Positions 34,719 through 47,200 of a stretch of DNA of 64,000 nt are shown here, in pieces; the stretch's first letter is position 1, and every line of letters starts with the position of its first letter. This stretch comes from Nematostella vectensis (Eukaryota > Cnidaria > Anthozoa > Actiniaria > Edwardsiidae): positions 15,927,181 through 15,991,180 of the forward strand of contig NC_064036.1 in NCBI RefSeq assembly GCF_932526225.1, given 5' to 3'. Under the pieces are notes generated by a model. That model worked only from the letters and a program-made list of their open reading frames with translations. It made no database searches and was not told the origin of the DNA. The position numbers and the translations under genes were made by a program.

Positions 34719-36956
34719 TTAGCGAGGAACTGGGAATTCAACAGGAGTAGCATTTCTATTATTCAATTCATCGGTGCCTGTGGCAGGAATAAGCACAAAG
34801 AAGCGATCGCAATCGTAATTTTTCTTCCTATTGTTCCCTTTCCAACACCCCATCCTTAGTATGTAATTACCACGAGGATGGTGGCCATTACGGTACGGGA
34901 TGTAGTATACATCGGAGTTTTGCACTTTGATTTCAAGGTAGCCTTCATTAGTATCAGGGTTGAGTTCCATGTAAACGAGCTTATCTTTTTCTGTTGCGTC
35001 TTCAGGCGACCAGTACACTTCACGAAATGGTGGACTGCCAAGTCCCCCCCAATGATGTTTACTAACGTAACGAGCCTCGCCTTCACAAGTCATGCGAACT
35101 TTACTAAAATGCACCGAACCGACGTCACAAGTCACATGACTAACAGAATTACCATTATCAGTGTGCCAGTCATGAGGTTTTTTACCGTTGAGTTTAGTAT
35201 TTCCCTTATCTACACCTTTTATGGGATGTTTGATTTTAAGTTTGATCAATTCCATGTTTCGTCCGCGTCGCTTGGTCCCAACCGAGGGGCCAAACGCGCC
35301 ATTTAGTTTTGTGGCGTCGTTTGGTGCGTTTGATTTAATAACTGCAGTTACCACAGTATTGTCACGTTCGTCTAGAATACAATGCTTAGGCCAGTTTTCA
35401 GAATCAAACATGATGTTATTTACAAAATAATTACTAGCATCTTTCATCTTATTGGTGCTTGTGGACAGCACGCTACGAATATCAAATTTGAAATACTCTG
35501 ACAAACCTTTGCTTGGGTTGGTTAGTGCTACCTCTAACGCGTTGGCTCTTGTGAGCAGTCTATAAAGTTCTCCTTTCCACTCTTCCTCATCCTCTACCTC
35601 ACAGTTTCGGTCCGAGATGCAAGTACGCAATTCGTCGTAACACATCTCCCTGTTGGTTCCCGGCCGTATGTAGCAGAGCAGAGCAGCGCTTTTACAATGC
35701 TCCATGTTTCGCTTGACGCATCTGATCTGCTCGTACGCATTGCGCGCTTGTGTGCCAAACAGCGCGTACGTGGTGACATCCCGAACAAACTGGATGAGCT
35801 TGGATGGATTGGATCTGCAATACCTTTTCATCATTGGCTTGAGGAGTGAGCCCGTGAGGGGCAGACCGCCCTCCTCTACTTCCAGGAGATCGCGCAGATG
35901 GTGGTCAGTGTCTCGTCGACTGAACTCTTCCACAAACAAGTGCACTTTTTCGTTCCTGAGTAGCTGATCAGCTCCGCATACTGAAAAGCGGGAAAGGCTC
36001 TTAACCATATCGTCATATTCTCTCAGTGAAAATCGGATCGCTTGAAAGGTATCCTTCATTCTGGTCTTAGCACTTTCATCAGTTATAACAGCACTAAGTT
36101 CTTCTTGCATTCGGTCGAGGTGGGAATGGAGAGCTTCAAATTCCTTGTCAAGATATTCGGCAAGAGCATCAAATGGGTTTGGAGTCAGAAAGGTGGTTAG
36201 AATAGTCGCCAAACCACCGGCGAATCCTAGAAATGGTCCAATTGCGCTGGCAAATGACTTGAGATTTCCTAGAGTACCTCCAATCTTACTGAGCTTAACA
36301 GTGTTCTTAGCGTTTTTGAGGCCGGTCAAGTAACGATTAATGTACTTCTTCCCCCCTTCCACAAGCCCGTCAGTGATGGCAATAGAAGCCTGTGTCATAT
36401 CTTCTGTGGTATCGTAAATTGGAGGTTCAAACTGGTTCCCTGACCCTGCCCTAGGGAGAGTTGGGATAAAAGTGATAACACCCTTGTCTTTTAAAACCTG
36501 GGATAGGCGCTCTGGGCATATTCGGGCGGGAGGAAACTCTTCTTCGAGTTTTTTGCACTTTGGAATGACGGCTGCTTTATCGTCCTCACTGCACTTGGTT
36601 TTGAAAACCGTCGGCGTGTCTACAAAGACAGTAGTGTCGACAACAAGGGCTTGAAGACAAATCTCAGTCAGTCCGGTCAGACGGCGAATCACCACTCCCT
36701 TTTTCTGATTTTGGGGGATTGGATACATTAGCCTTTTCGGAGATGGGAACGGTGCGCGGATCGTAAAACCAATAGTCGAATAGCCATTGATGGGCTCTTT
36801 AGGTATTACTCCAATTTTGAAAAATGTCTCAGAAGTTAACCCGGACGTATCAAAATCATCACAGAGCGCAAAGGATACGGCTGAGGTTAAGTCTCCTGAA
36901 GATCCCTCGACATAAGCACAGAAAATTAGCACGAGAAAGCCGACTGGAAGAACCAT
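34719..36956 (-). CDS. secreted pore-forming toxin-like protein A
   Basis: Intronless frame of 745 residues starting at ATG 36,956. Residues 1-20 form a typical signal peptide (MVLPVGFLVLIFCAYVEGSS), so the protein is secreted. A Gly/Ala-rich hydrophobic stretch at about residues 234-258 (SFASAIGPFLGFAGGLATIL), followed by an amphipathic helix (FDALAEYLDKEFEALHSHLD), matches the pattern of the N-terminal pore-forming region of jellyfish CfTX-type and cephalotoxin-like proteins. A Cys-rich helical part (about 390-470) and a charged C-terminal part follow. The family call rests on pattern, not on a search. It is the left member of a tandem pair about 94% identical in protein. Venom role is inference. 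Confidence 0.65.
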   Translation of the reverse strand: MVLPVGFLVLIFCAYVEGSSGDLTSAVSFALCDDFDTSGLTSETFFKIGVIPKEPINGYSTIGFTIRAPFPSPKRLMYPIPQNQKKGVVIRRLTGLTEICLQALVVDTTVFVDTPTVFKTKCSEDDKAAVIPKCKKLEEEFPPARICPERLSQVLKDKGVITFIPTLPRAGSGNQFEPPIYDTTEDMTQASIAITDGLVEGGKKYINRYLTGLKNAKNTVKLSKIGGTLGNLKSFASAIGPFLGFAGGLATILTTFLTPNPFDALAEYLDKEFEALHSHLDRMQEELSAVITDESAKTRMKDTFQAIRFSLREYDDMVKSLSRFSVCGADQLLRNEKVHLFVEEFSRRDTDHHLRDLLEVEEGGLPLTGSLLKPMMKRYCRSNPSKLIQFVRDVTTYALFGTQARNAYEQIRCVKRNMEHCKSAALLCYIRPGTNREMCYDELRTCISDRNCEVEDEEEWKGELYRLLTRANALEVALTNPSKGLSEYFKFDIRSVLSTSTNKMKDASNYFVNNIMFDSENWPKHCILDERDNTVVTAVIKSNAPNDATKLNGAFGPSVGTKRRGRNMELIKLKIKHPIKGVDKGNTKLNGKKPHDWHTDNGNSVSHVTCDVGSVHFSKVRMTCEGEARYVSKHHWGGLGSPPFREVYWSPEDATEKDKLVYMELNPDTNEGYLEIKVQNSDVYYIPYRNGHHPRGNYILRMGCWKGNNRKKNYDCDRFFVLIPATGTDELNNRNATPVEFPVPR

Positions 36957-38265
36957 GTTGTCGCCTTCTATCTCTGACTGCGACTCCGAGAATTTCCCGT
37001 ATACTGACTAGATAAGCCACTATGAATCACTCAAGCCGTAACTTATTACAACAGCGATAGATAATTTGGTTGCCGGTTGAAAAAAGCAGAAGAATACTGG
37101 CACCAAAGACACCATACTGTGTGGCAGACAAGATAGTGAACCGTAGGTTTTACTGTAGAGCTTGCGTTTTGATACCATATAAACCTAACCGATCGGATTT
37201 GTAAAAAAAAAACATAAACATGAAAAAAAAAAAAAACACGAAAAGGAGTTTATCATACAATTATTTACAGTATTTATTAGAATGGGGGTGAAAGGCCACC
37301 CAATCCACCCGCACCCCCGCCTGGACCCGCCCTTGCATATCATATGTGTTATGACAGCATACAACCTCAGCCTCTCTCTATTGTTATTTTATTATGCCGT
37401 GTTTTATTTGCGTTGTTCCTTTTGATTTCACCACAGAACAGGATAGAGTGTGCCAAATTGAATAGCAGGGAAAAAAGAAAGCATTTTGGGAAAATAAAGT
37501 ATCTTTGTGTTATGATACTTTCCATGGTTATTCAAAATGTTTTCCAGGGAATTGAGTAAATATAGGGCTTCGATGTAAATGAATGACAATGAAATTCTAA
37601 TACAACATGCACATTACTGCTGTATTTAAAACGCGACATTTCACATCTCAAGTCCATGTGAAAAATCCTCGTAGACACTCCAATACCTTGAATACTATAA
37701 TTTTCACGAGAAATAATTCTAAAATGGTCTTTAGTGACACCATTAACTCCAAAGGCCTGGACATTACTGTATTCCTTGGGCGGGGATTTGTAAGAAGAGT
37801 TCCGTATATGGTAAATAGACCTTTTGTCATAGAAAAACACTTACCCGACTCTCGGCAGCATATATCCGAGAAGAGTCCCTTATACCTTGGGGTCGTGTTT
37901 GATTCGTACCTCGGGCGATACTTGAGGCGTACAGGAAAACTCATAGCTTCGCCCTTTGTTAAATTTAATTATCATTTTAAGTACAATATGACACAAATAT
38001 GTTATACATCCTACATTTCACAGAACATGTTATACCATCAGTTTCCTCCTTTTTTGTGTTTATTTGTCATCCCACTCCATTTACTATTTAGTCCTATTTA
38101 AAACGTGGTTTCCAAAAACGTTCTACCGTGTTTACATTGCAAGTGAAACCACTTATGAATTATTAAACTCAACCCATACAACTGTTAGCGGCAAACAATA
38201 CACTAGCCTGTGACAAATATTGTACAATCTTTTTTTAACCATCTCCAAGCTGAGTTTTAAAAGCG
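36957..38265. other. upstream region of gene A, duplicated
   Basis: Promoter and upstream sequence of gene A, nearly identical to 42,234-43,505 beside gene B. It includes a poly-A-rich stretch near 37,205-37,240. Overlapping frames on both strands survive in both copies (for example 37,607-38,101 plus, 37,532-37,840 minus), but none has a recognisable domain, and high overall identity explains their survival. Confidence 0.55.
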
Positions 38266-39720
38266 CGTTGTGATCCTGGCATAATGTTTTATTGCCATCT
38301 TTATTCTTTTGTTCTCCTTTGCTCAGTCGCGCACTTGCATATGATATTTTTCGTGCTCAGAAACAAGAAAAGTAAACTGAACTATGCTAAAATGTGCGCG
38401 ATCTAAAGATAGTTCGTGTGCTGATTTTAGAAAAAAGTGGAGCACTTAGGGGTTCATATACTCGCACTTCCATCGCCATTTGGGTCGTAGGGGGGACAGC
38501 GCGAATGCCATATATTACCACAGGTATCCCAAGCTCACAGTGTGTGATCACGCTACGCTGTTACTTAGTTTGAAGGAAACATATAGAGTTGAAATGAGCC
38601 GTTCATTCTACAACGAGATAAAACCTTAAAAATCTCAATAATATTCGTACTTGATTATTGTGTAGTCAATCTAGTCTGGATGAAATTCGAATCTATTTGG
38701 GCGAGTAGTTTGCGAGCTACGGTGTTGTGCTTCCCACCTTACATACCCCAAAATATTGAGTTTGTCAGTGTCGGGTTGCGGATCCGTTACACTAGCGTTA
38801 CACTTTCCTTGCCGATTCGCGTTTCGGGGTTTTGCGTTGTTCGTTTTTATCAACCGCGAATACAACTTTCAACCGAGAAACACTAGGAAAAAGCCTCTAA
38901 TAGCAGGGTAAAAATGGTTAGGAAACCCGGCTACGGCTACAGCAGTAATGGCGCCATTTATAAGAATGCAAGGGGCTAACCTTGTTTTTTATGCAAGAGT
39001 TATAAAAATTATGATCGGCTGATGCATATGTACCGATGACCTAACGGCCTTTCCTCTTTCATAAGAAATCATCCACTCAAAGACTTTCGATTTGCCTGAA
39101 ATTGCCCAATTTGGGCAAAAATTACTACTTTTTCATGATTTATGGCTTTGCTGAATCAAATCATATCACAGAAAATACTAATGCTTATTTCGTTTTATAT
39201 TACAAAAGGAACCTATAGGGAAAAAATCAAGAAAATGTGAGCTGACACAACCTTACAATTTGAAATTTGCCATTTTTTGCTCCTGTCCATCCACTCAGAA
39301 AAGTGTGTGTGTGGTGGTGGGGGTAGTACTGCTGTCCTGGGCAAGAGGGCGTGACGGGTTATAACCCCGCAGCCACCAACCTTCCCCCCTCCCTCCCTCC
39401 CCCCCCTGACTGCGCATAGGCTTCAGAAAAGATAAAATAACATGTCGCTCGCGGGCACTCCATCATTTGAGAACTTCTCACTACGATCTGATGCGTCGAG
39501 CTGATTTACGGGCTCTGTCATATCCGGACCGTCTCGAAATCGTGGCAGAAACTATGTCTTGAGAATAATCGCTTGCCACACCTTTTTTTTATTTATGGTT
39601 TCATTCAAGTTGGCAAAAACAGTGATGCCATTTCATAAAAACAATCTTAGAATTTTATGCAACGTTTATAAAATCAATCGAAAATATTGAAAAGCCTACC
39701 CTAAATCAGACGATAAAAAT
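38266..39720. other. unique spacer between the duplicated toxin-like genes
   Basis: About 1.45 kb present only once. It contains a small C-rich tract near 39,380-39,408. No coding frame over 70 residues and no RNA gene that I recognise. Confidence 0.45.
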
Positions 39721-39743
39721 GAATACTATGCTATGTTGCGAGT

Positions 39744-39776
39744 AAGATGAAGCACGACGAGCGAGTGCGGACGGAA
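39744..39776. repeat. unexpanded 23-bp repeat (about 1.5 copies)
   Basis: GCGAGTAAGATGAAGCACGA and the following GCGAGTG match the satellite unit. The flanks on both sides match those of the 3.2 kb array (31,262-31,286 on the left, 34,490 onward on the right), so this is the same locus without expansion. Confidence 0.85.
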
Positions 39777-39995
39777 AAATGGGTGGCGGCATGCACGACC
39801 TATGCTACCAGGATCCAAAACGCACAGCTCTCTAGCACCGAGAGAAACCCTGATTTCTCTTTTTTACCCATTAGTTGACACCCGAAAAGAAATGAGATGT
39901 ACAATAAAAAGATAATCTTAGTACAGCCTTTATTGATATTATTCCTTGGTTCACATTTTACACAAATCTTCCAGGGAGACAATGATCTGTTTGAC

Positions 39996-42233
39996 TTAGC
40001 GAGGAACTGGGAATTCAACAGGAGTAGCATTTCTATCATTTAATTCATCGGTGCCTGTGGCAGGAACAAGCACAAAGAAGCGATCGCAATTATAATTTTT
40101 CTTCCTATTGTTCCCTTTCCAACACCCCATCCTTAGTATGTAATTACCACGTGGATGGTGGCCATTACGGTACGGGATGTAGTATACATCGGAGTTTTGC
40201 ACTTTGATTTCAAGGTAGCCTTCATTAGTATCAGGGTTGAGTTCCATGTAAACGAGCTTATCTTTTTCTGTTGCGTCTTCAGGCGACCAGTACAGTACAT
40301 GAATTGTTATACCGCCAAGTCCCCCTGGATGATGTTTACTAACGTAACGAGCCTCGCCTTCACAAGTCATGCGAACTTTACTAAAATGCACCGAACCGAC
40401 GTCACAAGTCACATGACTAACAGAATTACCATTATCAGTGTGCCAGTCATGAGGTTTTTTACCGTTGAGTTTAGTATTTCCCTTATCTACACCTTTTATG
40501 GGATGTTTGATTTTAAGTTTGATCAATTCCATGTTTCGTCCGCGTCGCTTGGTCCCAACCGAGGGGCCAAACGCGCCATTTAGTTTTGTGGCGTCGGTTG
40601 GTGCGTTTGATTTAATAACTGCAGTTACCACAGTATTGTCACGTTCGTCTAGAATACAATGCTTAGGCCAGTTTTCAGAATCAAACATGATGTTATTTAC
40701 AAAATAATTACTAGCATCTGTCATCTTATTGGTGCTTGTGGACAGCACGCTACGAATATCAAATTTGAAATACTCTGACAAACCTTTGCTTGGGTTGGTT
40801 AGTGCTACCTCTAACGCGTTGGCTCTTGTGAGCAGTCTATAAAGTTCTCCTTTCCACTCTTCCTCATCCTCTACCTCACAGTTTCGGTCCGAGATGCAAG
40901 TACGCAATTCGTCGTCACACATCTCCCTGTTGGTTCCCGGCCGTCTGTAGCAGAGCAGAACAGCGCTTTTACAGTGCTCCATGTTTCGCTTGACGCATCT
41001 GATCTGCTCGTACGCATTGCGCGCTTGTGTGCCGAGCAGCGCGTACGTGGTGACATCCCGAACAAACTGGATGAGCTTGGATGGATTGGATCTGCAATAC
41101 CTTTTCATCATTGGCTTGAGGAGTGAGCCCGTGAGGGGTAGACCGCCCTCCTCTACTTCCAGGAGATCGCGGAGATGGTGGTCAGTGTCTCGTCGATTGA
41201 ACTCTTCCACAAACAAGTCCACTTTTTCGTTCCTGAGTAGCTGATCAGCTCCGCATACTGAAAAGCGGGAAAGGCTCTTTACCATATCGTCATATTCTCT
41301 CAGTGAAAATCGGATCGCTTGAAAGGTATCCTTCATTCTGGTCTTAACACTTTCATCAGTTATAACAGTATTAAGTTCTCCTTGCATTCGGTCGAGGTGG
41401 GAATGGAGAGCTTCAAATTCCTTGTCAAGATATTCGGCGAGAGCATCAAATGGGTTTGGAGTCAGAAAGGTCGTCAGAATAGTCGCCAAACCACCGGCGA
41501 ATCCTAGAAATGGTCCAATCGCGCTGGCAAATGACTTGAGATTTCCTAGAGTACCTCCAATCTTACTGAGCTTAACAGTGTTCTTAGCGTTTTTGAGGCC
41601 GGTCAAGTAACGATTAATGTACTTCTTTCCCCCTTCCACAAGCCCGTCAGTGATGGCAATAGAAGCTTGTGTCATATCTTCTGTGGTATCGTAAATTGGA
41701 GGTTCAAACTGGTTCTCTGACCCTGGAGTAGGGAGAGTTGGGATAGAAGTGATGACACCCTTGTCTTTTAAAACCTGGGATAGGCGCTCTGGGCATATTC
41801 GGGCGGGAGCAAAATCTTCTTCGAGATCTTTGCACTTTGGAATGACGGCTGCTTTATCGTCCTCACTGCACTTGGTTTTAAAAACCGTCGGCGTGTCTAC
41901 AAAGACGGTAGTGTCGACAACAAGGGCTTGAAGACAAATCTCAGTCAGTCCGGTTAGACTGCTAATCACCACTCCCTTTTTCTGATTTTGGGGGATTGGA
42001 TACATTAGCCTTTTCGGAGATGGGAACGGTGCGCGGATCTTAAAACCGATAACCGCATTGCCATTGATGGGCTCTTTAAGTATTACTCCAATTCTGAAAG
42101 ATGTCTCAGAAGTTAACCCGGACGTATGAAAATCATCACAGAGCGCAAACGATACGGCTGAGGTTAAGTCTCCTGAAGTTCCCTTGACATAAGCACAGAA
42201 AATTAGCACGAGAAAGCCGACTGGAAGAACCAT
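39996..42233 (-). CDS. secreted pore-forming toxin-like protein B
   Basis: Intronless frame of 745 residues from ATG 42,233, colinear with gene A without gaps. It keeps the signal peptide, the hydrophobic Gly/Ala stretch, the cysteines and the stop context. I count about 42 residue differences from A. Eight of them fall in residues 636-647 and a cluster of seven at about 46-66. Proline and hydrophobic changes in the 636-647 patch alter its character. Upstream and downstream flanks are duplicated as well, so promoter and polyadenylation signal are shared. Family call as for gene A. Confidence 0.65.
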   Translation of the reverse strand: MVLPVGFLVLIFCAYVKGTSGDLTSAVSFALCDDFHTSGLTSETSFRIGVILKEPINGNAVIGFKIRAPFPSPKRLMYPIPQNQKKGVVISSLTGLTEICLQALVVDTTVFVDTPTVFKTKCSEDDKAAVIPKCKDLEEDFAPARICPERLSQVLKDKGVITSIPTLPTPGSENQFEPPIYDTTEDMTQASIAITDGLVEGGKKYINRYLTGLKNAKNTVKLSKIGGTLGNLKSFASAIGPFLGFAGGLATILTTFLTPNPFDALAEYLDKEFEALHSHLDRMQGELNTVITDESVKTRMKDTFQAIRFSLREYDDMVKSLSRFSVCGADQLLRNEKVDLFVEEFNRRDTDHHLRDLLEVEEGGLPLTGSLLKPMMKRYCRSNPSKLIQFVRDVTTYALLGTQARNAYEQIRCVKRNMEHCKSAVLLCYRRPGTNREMCDDELRTCISDRNCEVEDEEEWKGELYRLLTRANALEVALTNPSKGLSEYFKFDIRSVLSTSTNKMTDASNYFVNNIMFDSENWPKHCILDERDNTVVTAVIKSNAPTDATKLNGAFGPSVGTKRRGRNMELIKLKIKHPIKGVDKGNTKLNGKKPHDWHTDNGNSVSHVTCDVGSVHFSKVRMTCEGEARYVSKHHPGGLGGITIHVLYWSPEDATEKDKLVYMELNPDTNEGYLEIKVQNSDVYYIPYRNGHHPRGNYILRMGCWKGNNRKKNYNCDRFFVLVPATGTDELNDRNATPVEFPVPR

Positions 42234-43505
42234 GTTGTCGCCTTCTATCTCTGACTGCGACTCCGAGAATTTCCCGCATACTGACTAGATAAGCCACTAT
42301 GAATCACTCAAGCCGTAACTTATTACAACAGCGATAGATAATTTGGTTGACGGTTGAAAAAAGCAGAAGAATACTGGCACCAAAGACACCATACTGTGTG
42401 GAAGACAAGATAGTGAACCGTAGGTTTAACTGTAGAGCTTGCGTTTTGATACCATATAAACCTAACCGATCAGATTTGTAAAAAAATAAACACATAAACA
42501 TGAAAAAAAAAACACGAAAAGGAGTTTATCATACAATTATTTACAGTATTCATTAGAATGGGGGTGAAAGGCCACCCAATCCACCCGCACCCCCGCCTGG
42601 ACCCGCCCTTGCATATCATATGTGTTATGACAGCATAGAACCTCAGCCTCTCTCAATTGTTATTTTATTATTCCGTGTTTTATTTGTGTTGTTCCTTTTG
42701 ATTTCACCACAGAACAGGATAGAGTGTGCCAAATTGAATAGCAGGGAAAAAAGAAAGCATTTTGGGAAAATAAAGTATCTTTGTGTTATGATACTTTCCA
42801 TGGTTATTCCAAATGTTTTCCAGGGAATTGAGTAAATATAGGGCTTCAATGTAAATGAATGACAATGAAATTCTAATACAACGTGCACATTAGTGCTGTA
42901 TTTAAAACGCGACATCTCACATCTCAAGTTTATGTGAAAAATCCTCGTAGACACTCCAATACCTTGAATACTATAATTATCATTGGAAATAATTCTGAAA
43001 TGGTCTTTAGTGACGCCATTAACTCTAAAGGCCTGGACATTACTGTATTCCTTGGGCGGGGATTTGTAAGAAGAGTTCCGTATATGGTAAATAGACCTTT
43101 TGTCATAGAAAAACACTTACCCGACTCTCGGCAGCATATATCCGAGAAGAGTCCCTTATACCTTGGGGTCGTGTTTGATTCGTACCTCGGGCGATACTTG
43201 AGGCGTACAGGAAAACTCATAGCTTCGCCCTTTGTTAAATTTAATTATCATTTCAAGTACAACATGACACAAATATGTTAGTTATACCATCAGTTTCTTA
43301 CTTTTTGTGTTTATTTGTCATCCGACTCCATTTACTATTAAGTCATTTTTAAAACGTGGTTTCCAAAAACGTTCTACCGTGTTTACATTGCAAGGGAAAC
43401 CACTTATGAATTATTAAACTCAACCCATACAACTGTTAGCGGCAAACAAAGCGCTATCCTGTGACAAATATTGTACAATCTTTTTTTAACCATGTCAAAG
43501 CTGAT
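42234..43505. other. upstream region of gene B, duplicated
   Basis: Matches 36,957-38,265 with small indels, such as loss of a short CATCCTACATTTCACAGAAC stretch near 43,282. Frames on both strands (42,643-43,116 minus; 42,883-43,281 plus) have no recognisable domain. The duplication ends at about 43,505 in a T-rich run. Confidence 0.55.
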
Positions 43506-44264
43506 TTTTTTTTTTTAATTTACTTTGGGATTTTTAAATCCCAATGTTTTTAGTCATGTAAAGCTACTTATGCCGATCATATGGTAGTTCTATGGTACAT
43601 CTAATGCTTACAAGGATAAATACACAGATTAGATACAGCATCTGAATTTAGTACATATCTGCATTTATTTGAAGTTAAACATTACTGGACAAATTATTTA
43701 CCCTAAAGTAAACCATTATTTCATATTAATATTTGTTTGATACTAATTAATTTTAAAAAAATATTGAAATCCACTGATTGAATCAGATATTCTATACTTT
43801 GTAATTAAATTCGATTTCATAAATTTCCCTTCAGCTAGAAATATCATCTCATGTAGTATATTTCTATAAAGTAAATAAATAAATAAATAAAATAAATTTT
43901 TAAAAATAAACTCTGAAATATTTGAATATTTTACATTTGAACTGAAATCAACCTACTCTGACTGCTGCAAATTGCCCTAAACAAATAGAGGGGAAGGTCA
44001 ATCTTCAAGCCCCAGTACATTGAGAATTCCACAAATGTTCAACCTACAGTATACTGAACAAATCAAATCATATCTTTCTAACTGGTAAAACCATCACATA
44101 TCAACAAATTTCAGCTATACCAGTAGTGACAGATAAAACAATAAGAAATGGAAAAATGCTTTAAAAAGCTGCATATACCAGAGTGTTCCTTTAACATGCA
44201 ACCCTTGTACGATTAATGAATCTGAAATCTTTAAGATTAGATTTTATACTCTACTGCGAGACTA
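43506..44264. other. intergenic region, 3' of GDI
   Basis: Very AT-rich; it includes (AAAT)n near 43,875-43,890. The end nearest 44,264 is likely GDI 3' untranslated region. Nothing else recognised. Confidence 0.4.
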
Positions 44265-47200
44265 CTAGTCCTTCATTTTCAATTTGATTTCGATACAGCT
44301 GGCATCAAACTCTTCGCCAGTGATTCTCTTGTACATGTCCATAATGTCGTCACAAGTTGTCTCGAAGTGGGTTGTGGCATCGTAAGACTTGGAAATAACA
44401 ATCTGCAAAAAATAACTTTTCTAAATCCACAGCAAAAGTTTCATCTTCAATACAATTTAAACTGAGTCTCATCGCAGCCATTTTGGACTCATCATCCTTG
44501 GTGGCATTTGAGGGCTCAAGCCTTCCTAGCATAGCACATCCTAGCATGACAAACCCAGAGTGACAGAACTAGGAAGACTAGTTTACACTCATCAGGCCTG
44601 AACCCAGAGAGGGTGCGTCCCCTCATAATGGCCAAAGGTCCACTTTCGGTTCTCAATAGAAGTGCTATTTGAAGACAAAACTATGAAGCATAAGCTAGAA
44701 TAGTCAGGTATGTCGCCAAATCCGACAATAAAAATCCTGTGGCAATACTGCGAAGGCATAAACAATCCTTTTTTTGGGGGGGGGGGGGGGGGTGTTCAGA
44801 TTTTTATCAGAGAACTCCCCCACCCCCCCCACCCCCGAAAAAATAAGGTCTACTTTTTCAGATTTCGCACCCATCCCCCACCAAGAAAAATCCTGGAAAC
44901 ACGCCTGTTCATCCATGCAACGAAAAGCAAGTTAGGGGGCAATACCTAGAAACTGAACAAGAAAGAGGAGAAGAACCACACAAGAAGAATCAAGAGTGAC
45001 AGAGCAAGGAAGACTAGTTTCTACACATCCATGCAACAAAAGGCAAGTTAGGGGGCAACAACTAGAAACTTAACAAGAATGAGGTGAAGAACCACACGGT
45101 ATGACGAATCAAGAGTGACAGAGCAAGGAAGACTAGTTTATACTCATCCATGCAACAAAAGGCAAGTTAGGGGGCAATACCTAGAAACTTAACAAGAAAG
45201 AGAAGAACCACACAGTATGACGAATCAAGAGTGACAGAGCAAGGAAGACTAGTTTATACTCATCCATGCAACAAAAGGCAAGTTAGGGGGCAACAACTAG
45301 AAACTTAACAAGAATGAGGTGAAGAACCACACAGTATGACGAATCAAAGTGACAGAGCAAGGAAGACTAGTTTATACTCACCCATGCAACAAAAGGCAAG
45401 TTAGGGGGTAACAACTAGAAACTTAACAAGAATGAGGTGAAGAACCACACAGTATGACGCATCAAAATTGACAGAGCGAGGAAGACTAGTTTATACTCAT
45501 CCATGCAACAAAAGGCAAGTTAGGGGGCAATACCTAGAAACTTAACAAGAATGAGGTGAAGAACCACACAGTATGATGAATCAAAATTGACAGAGTGAGG
45601 AAGACTAGTTTATACTCATCCATGTAACAAAAGGCAAGTTAGGGGGCAATACCTAGAAACTTAACAAGAAAGAGAAGAACCACACAGTATGACGAATCAA
45701 GAGTGACAGAGCAAGGAAGACTAGTTTATACTCATCCATGCAACAAAAGGCAAGTTAGGGGGCAACAACTAGAAACTTAACAAGAATGAGGTGAAGAACC
45801 ACACAGTATGATGAATCAAGAGTGACAGAGCAAGAAAGACTAGTTTATACTCATCCATGTAAAAAAAGGCAAGTTAGGGGGCAATACCTAGAAACTTAAC
45901 AAAAAAGAGAAGAACCACACAGTATGACGGATCAAGAGTGACAGAGCAAGGAAGACTAGTTTATACTCATCCATGTAACGAAAGGCAAGTTAGGGGGTAA
46001 CAACTAGAAACTTAACGAATACCAAGACTTCAGGAACTCTTTCCCTTTATCCTAAATCCTGAAGTACTTTAGTAGCACTTCATATAGCAATTACTATACC
46101 TTGCTTTCTGTGCCATCATCCAGCGGCTCATACAAATTGCTCACAGAAACAAACTTTTCATCAATCTTCCCAAGAAGCTTTAAGCCTGGTTCCAGCTCTT
46201 TTTCAGGATCTGCTGTTTCAACAGTTGTGCTGACAATAGCAAGGTACTTGTCTTTAGGAGTGACCAGGTTGGTTTGTGAGACACAGCAGATGTAGATGTC
46301 TAAAGAAAATTAAAATAAATTTCATTTGTATTTTTGCATAATTTAGCAAGAAAAATAAAAGTTTACAGTGGTTACAATAACTGTATGGATCTTTTTGTAG
46401 TCATGAGGAAATAGCTAACGTTAGTGGCTTAAACTTTTTGTTTTGTCTTGCACGCTACATGATGCAGATGACATGTTGCCTAGTTATGGAGAATTGCTGT
46501 TGTATTGTTTTTTTTTTATGAGGTTTACATAATAAAAAGACATGTGTACATTACAAATTTGCTAGTACAGCTTTTTTCATGGGAAATGATCATTGTTATC
46601 ATCAGTGATTGGTGGAGGGCCTAAAAAGTATGCAAATACATTATATTTGTCCATACCTCTGGTTTCGATTACTATAAAACGATAAAAAAAACAATATTCT
46701 AAACTTACCAGAATTTCTGTTGACTTGGTTCTGTGGAATAATCAACTGGCATGACTGTTTGTTATTGGTGTTGGCGATAGGGTGTGACAGAATGCAAATA
46801 CATCGTACCACCTTCCCAATAGACCTCACGCGGTCTGGAAAGTAGGATGGGTCGCCAATTACAACCTTTGCCTTAGCAACTTCACCCTGTGTTTTAACAC
46901 CTTTGACGACACCATTCTCCATGATTACCTCATCAATAGCTTTGTCTAGCATGTAGGTGCCACCCCAAACTGCACACAGCCTGGCAAACCCCTGGGGGAG
47001 CTCCCCCAGGCCGTATACTGGGTAGATATAGGGGGACCCTCCATACTTGGACAAGGACTGGTAATATAGCTTGATTCGCATGATTGCTTCTTCACAGGGT
47101 TTACTCATGTACTCGTCATCTCGGTACAACGCGATAGCGTGACCCGTGAAATCTGCAGTGTCCTGCGATAGATCATACGCTTTGAACACATCGTTCATAG

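Noticed and set aside
34878-35306. Plus-strand frames inside the toxin-like genes (also 40,155-40,583 and others)
   Set aside because: Antisense shadows of the 745-residue frames.
37607-38101. 164-residue plus-strand frame and its partner at 42,883-43,281
   Set aside because: Conserved only as far as the whole duplicated flank; no domain, frames on both strands compete, and the copy near 43,281 ends early.
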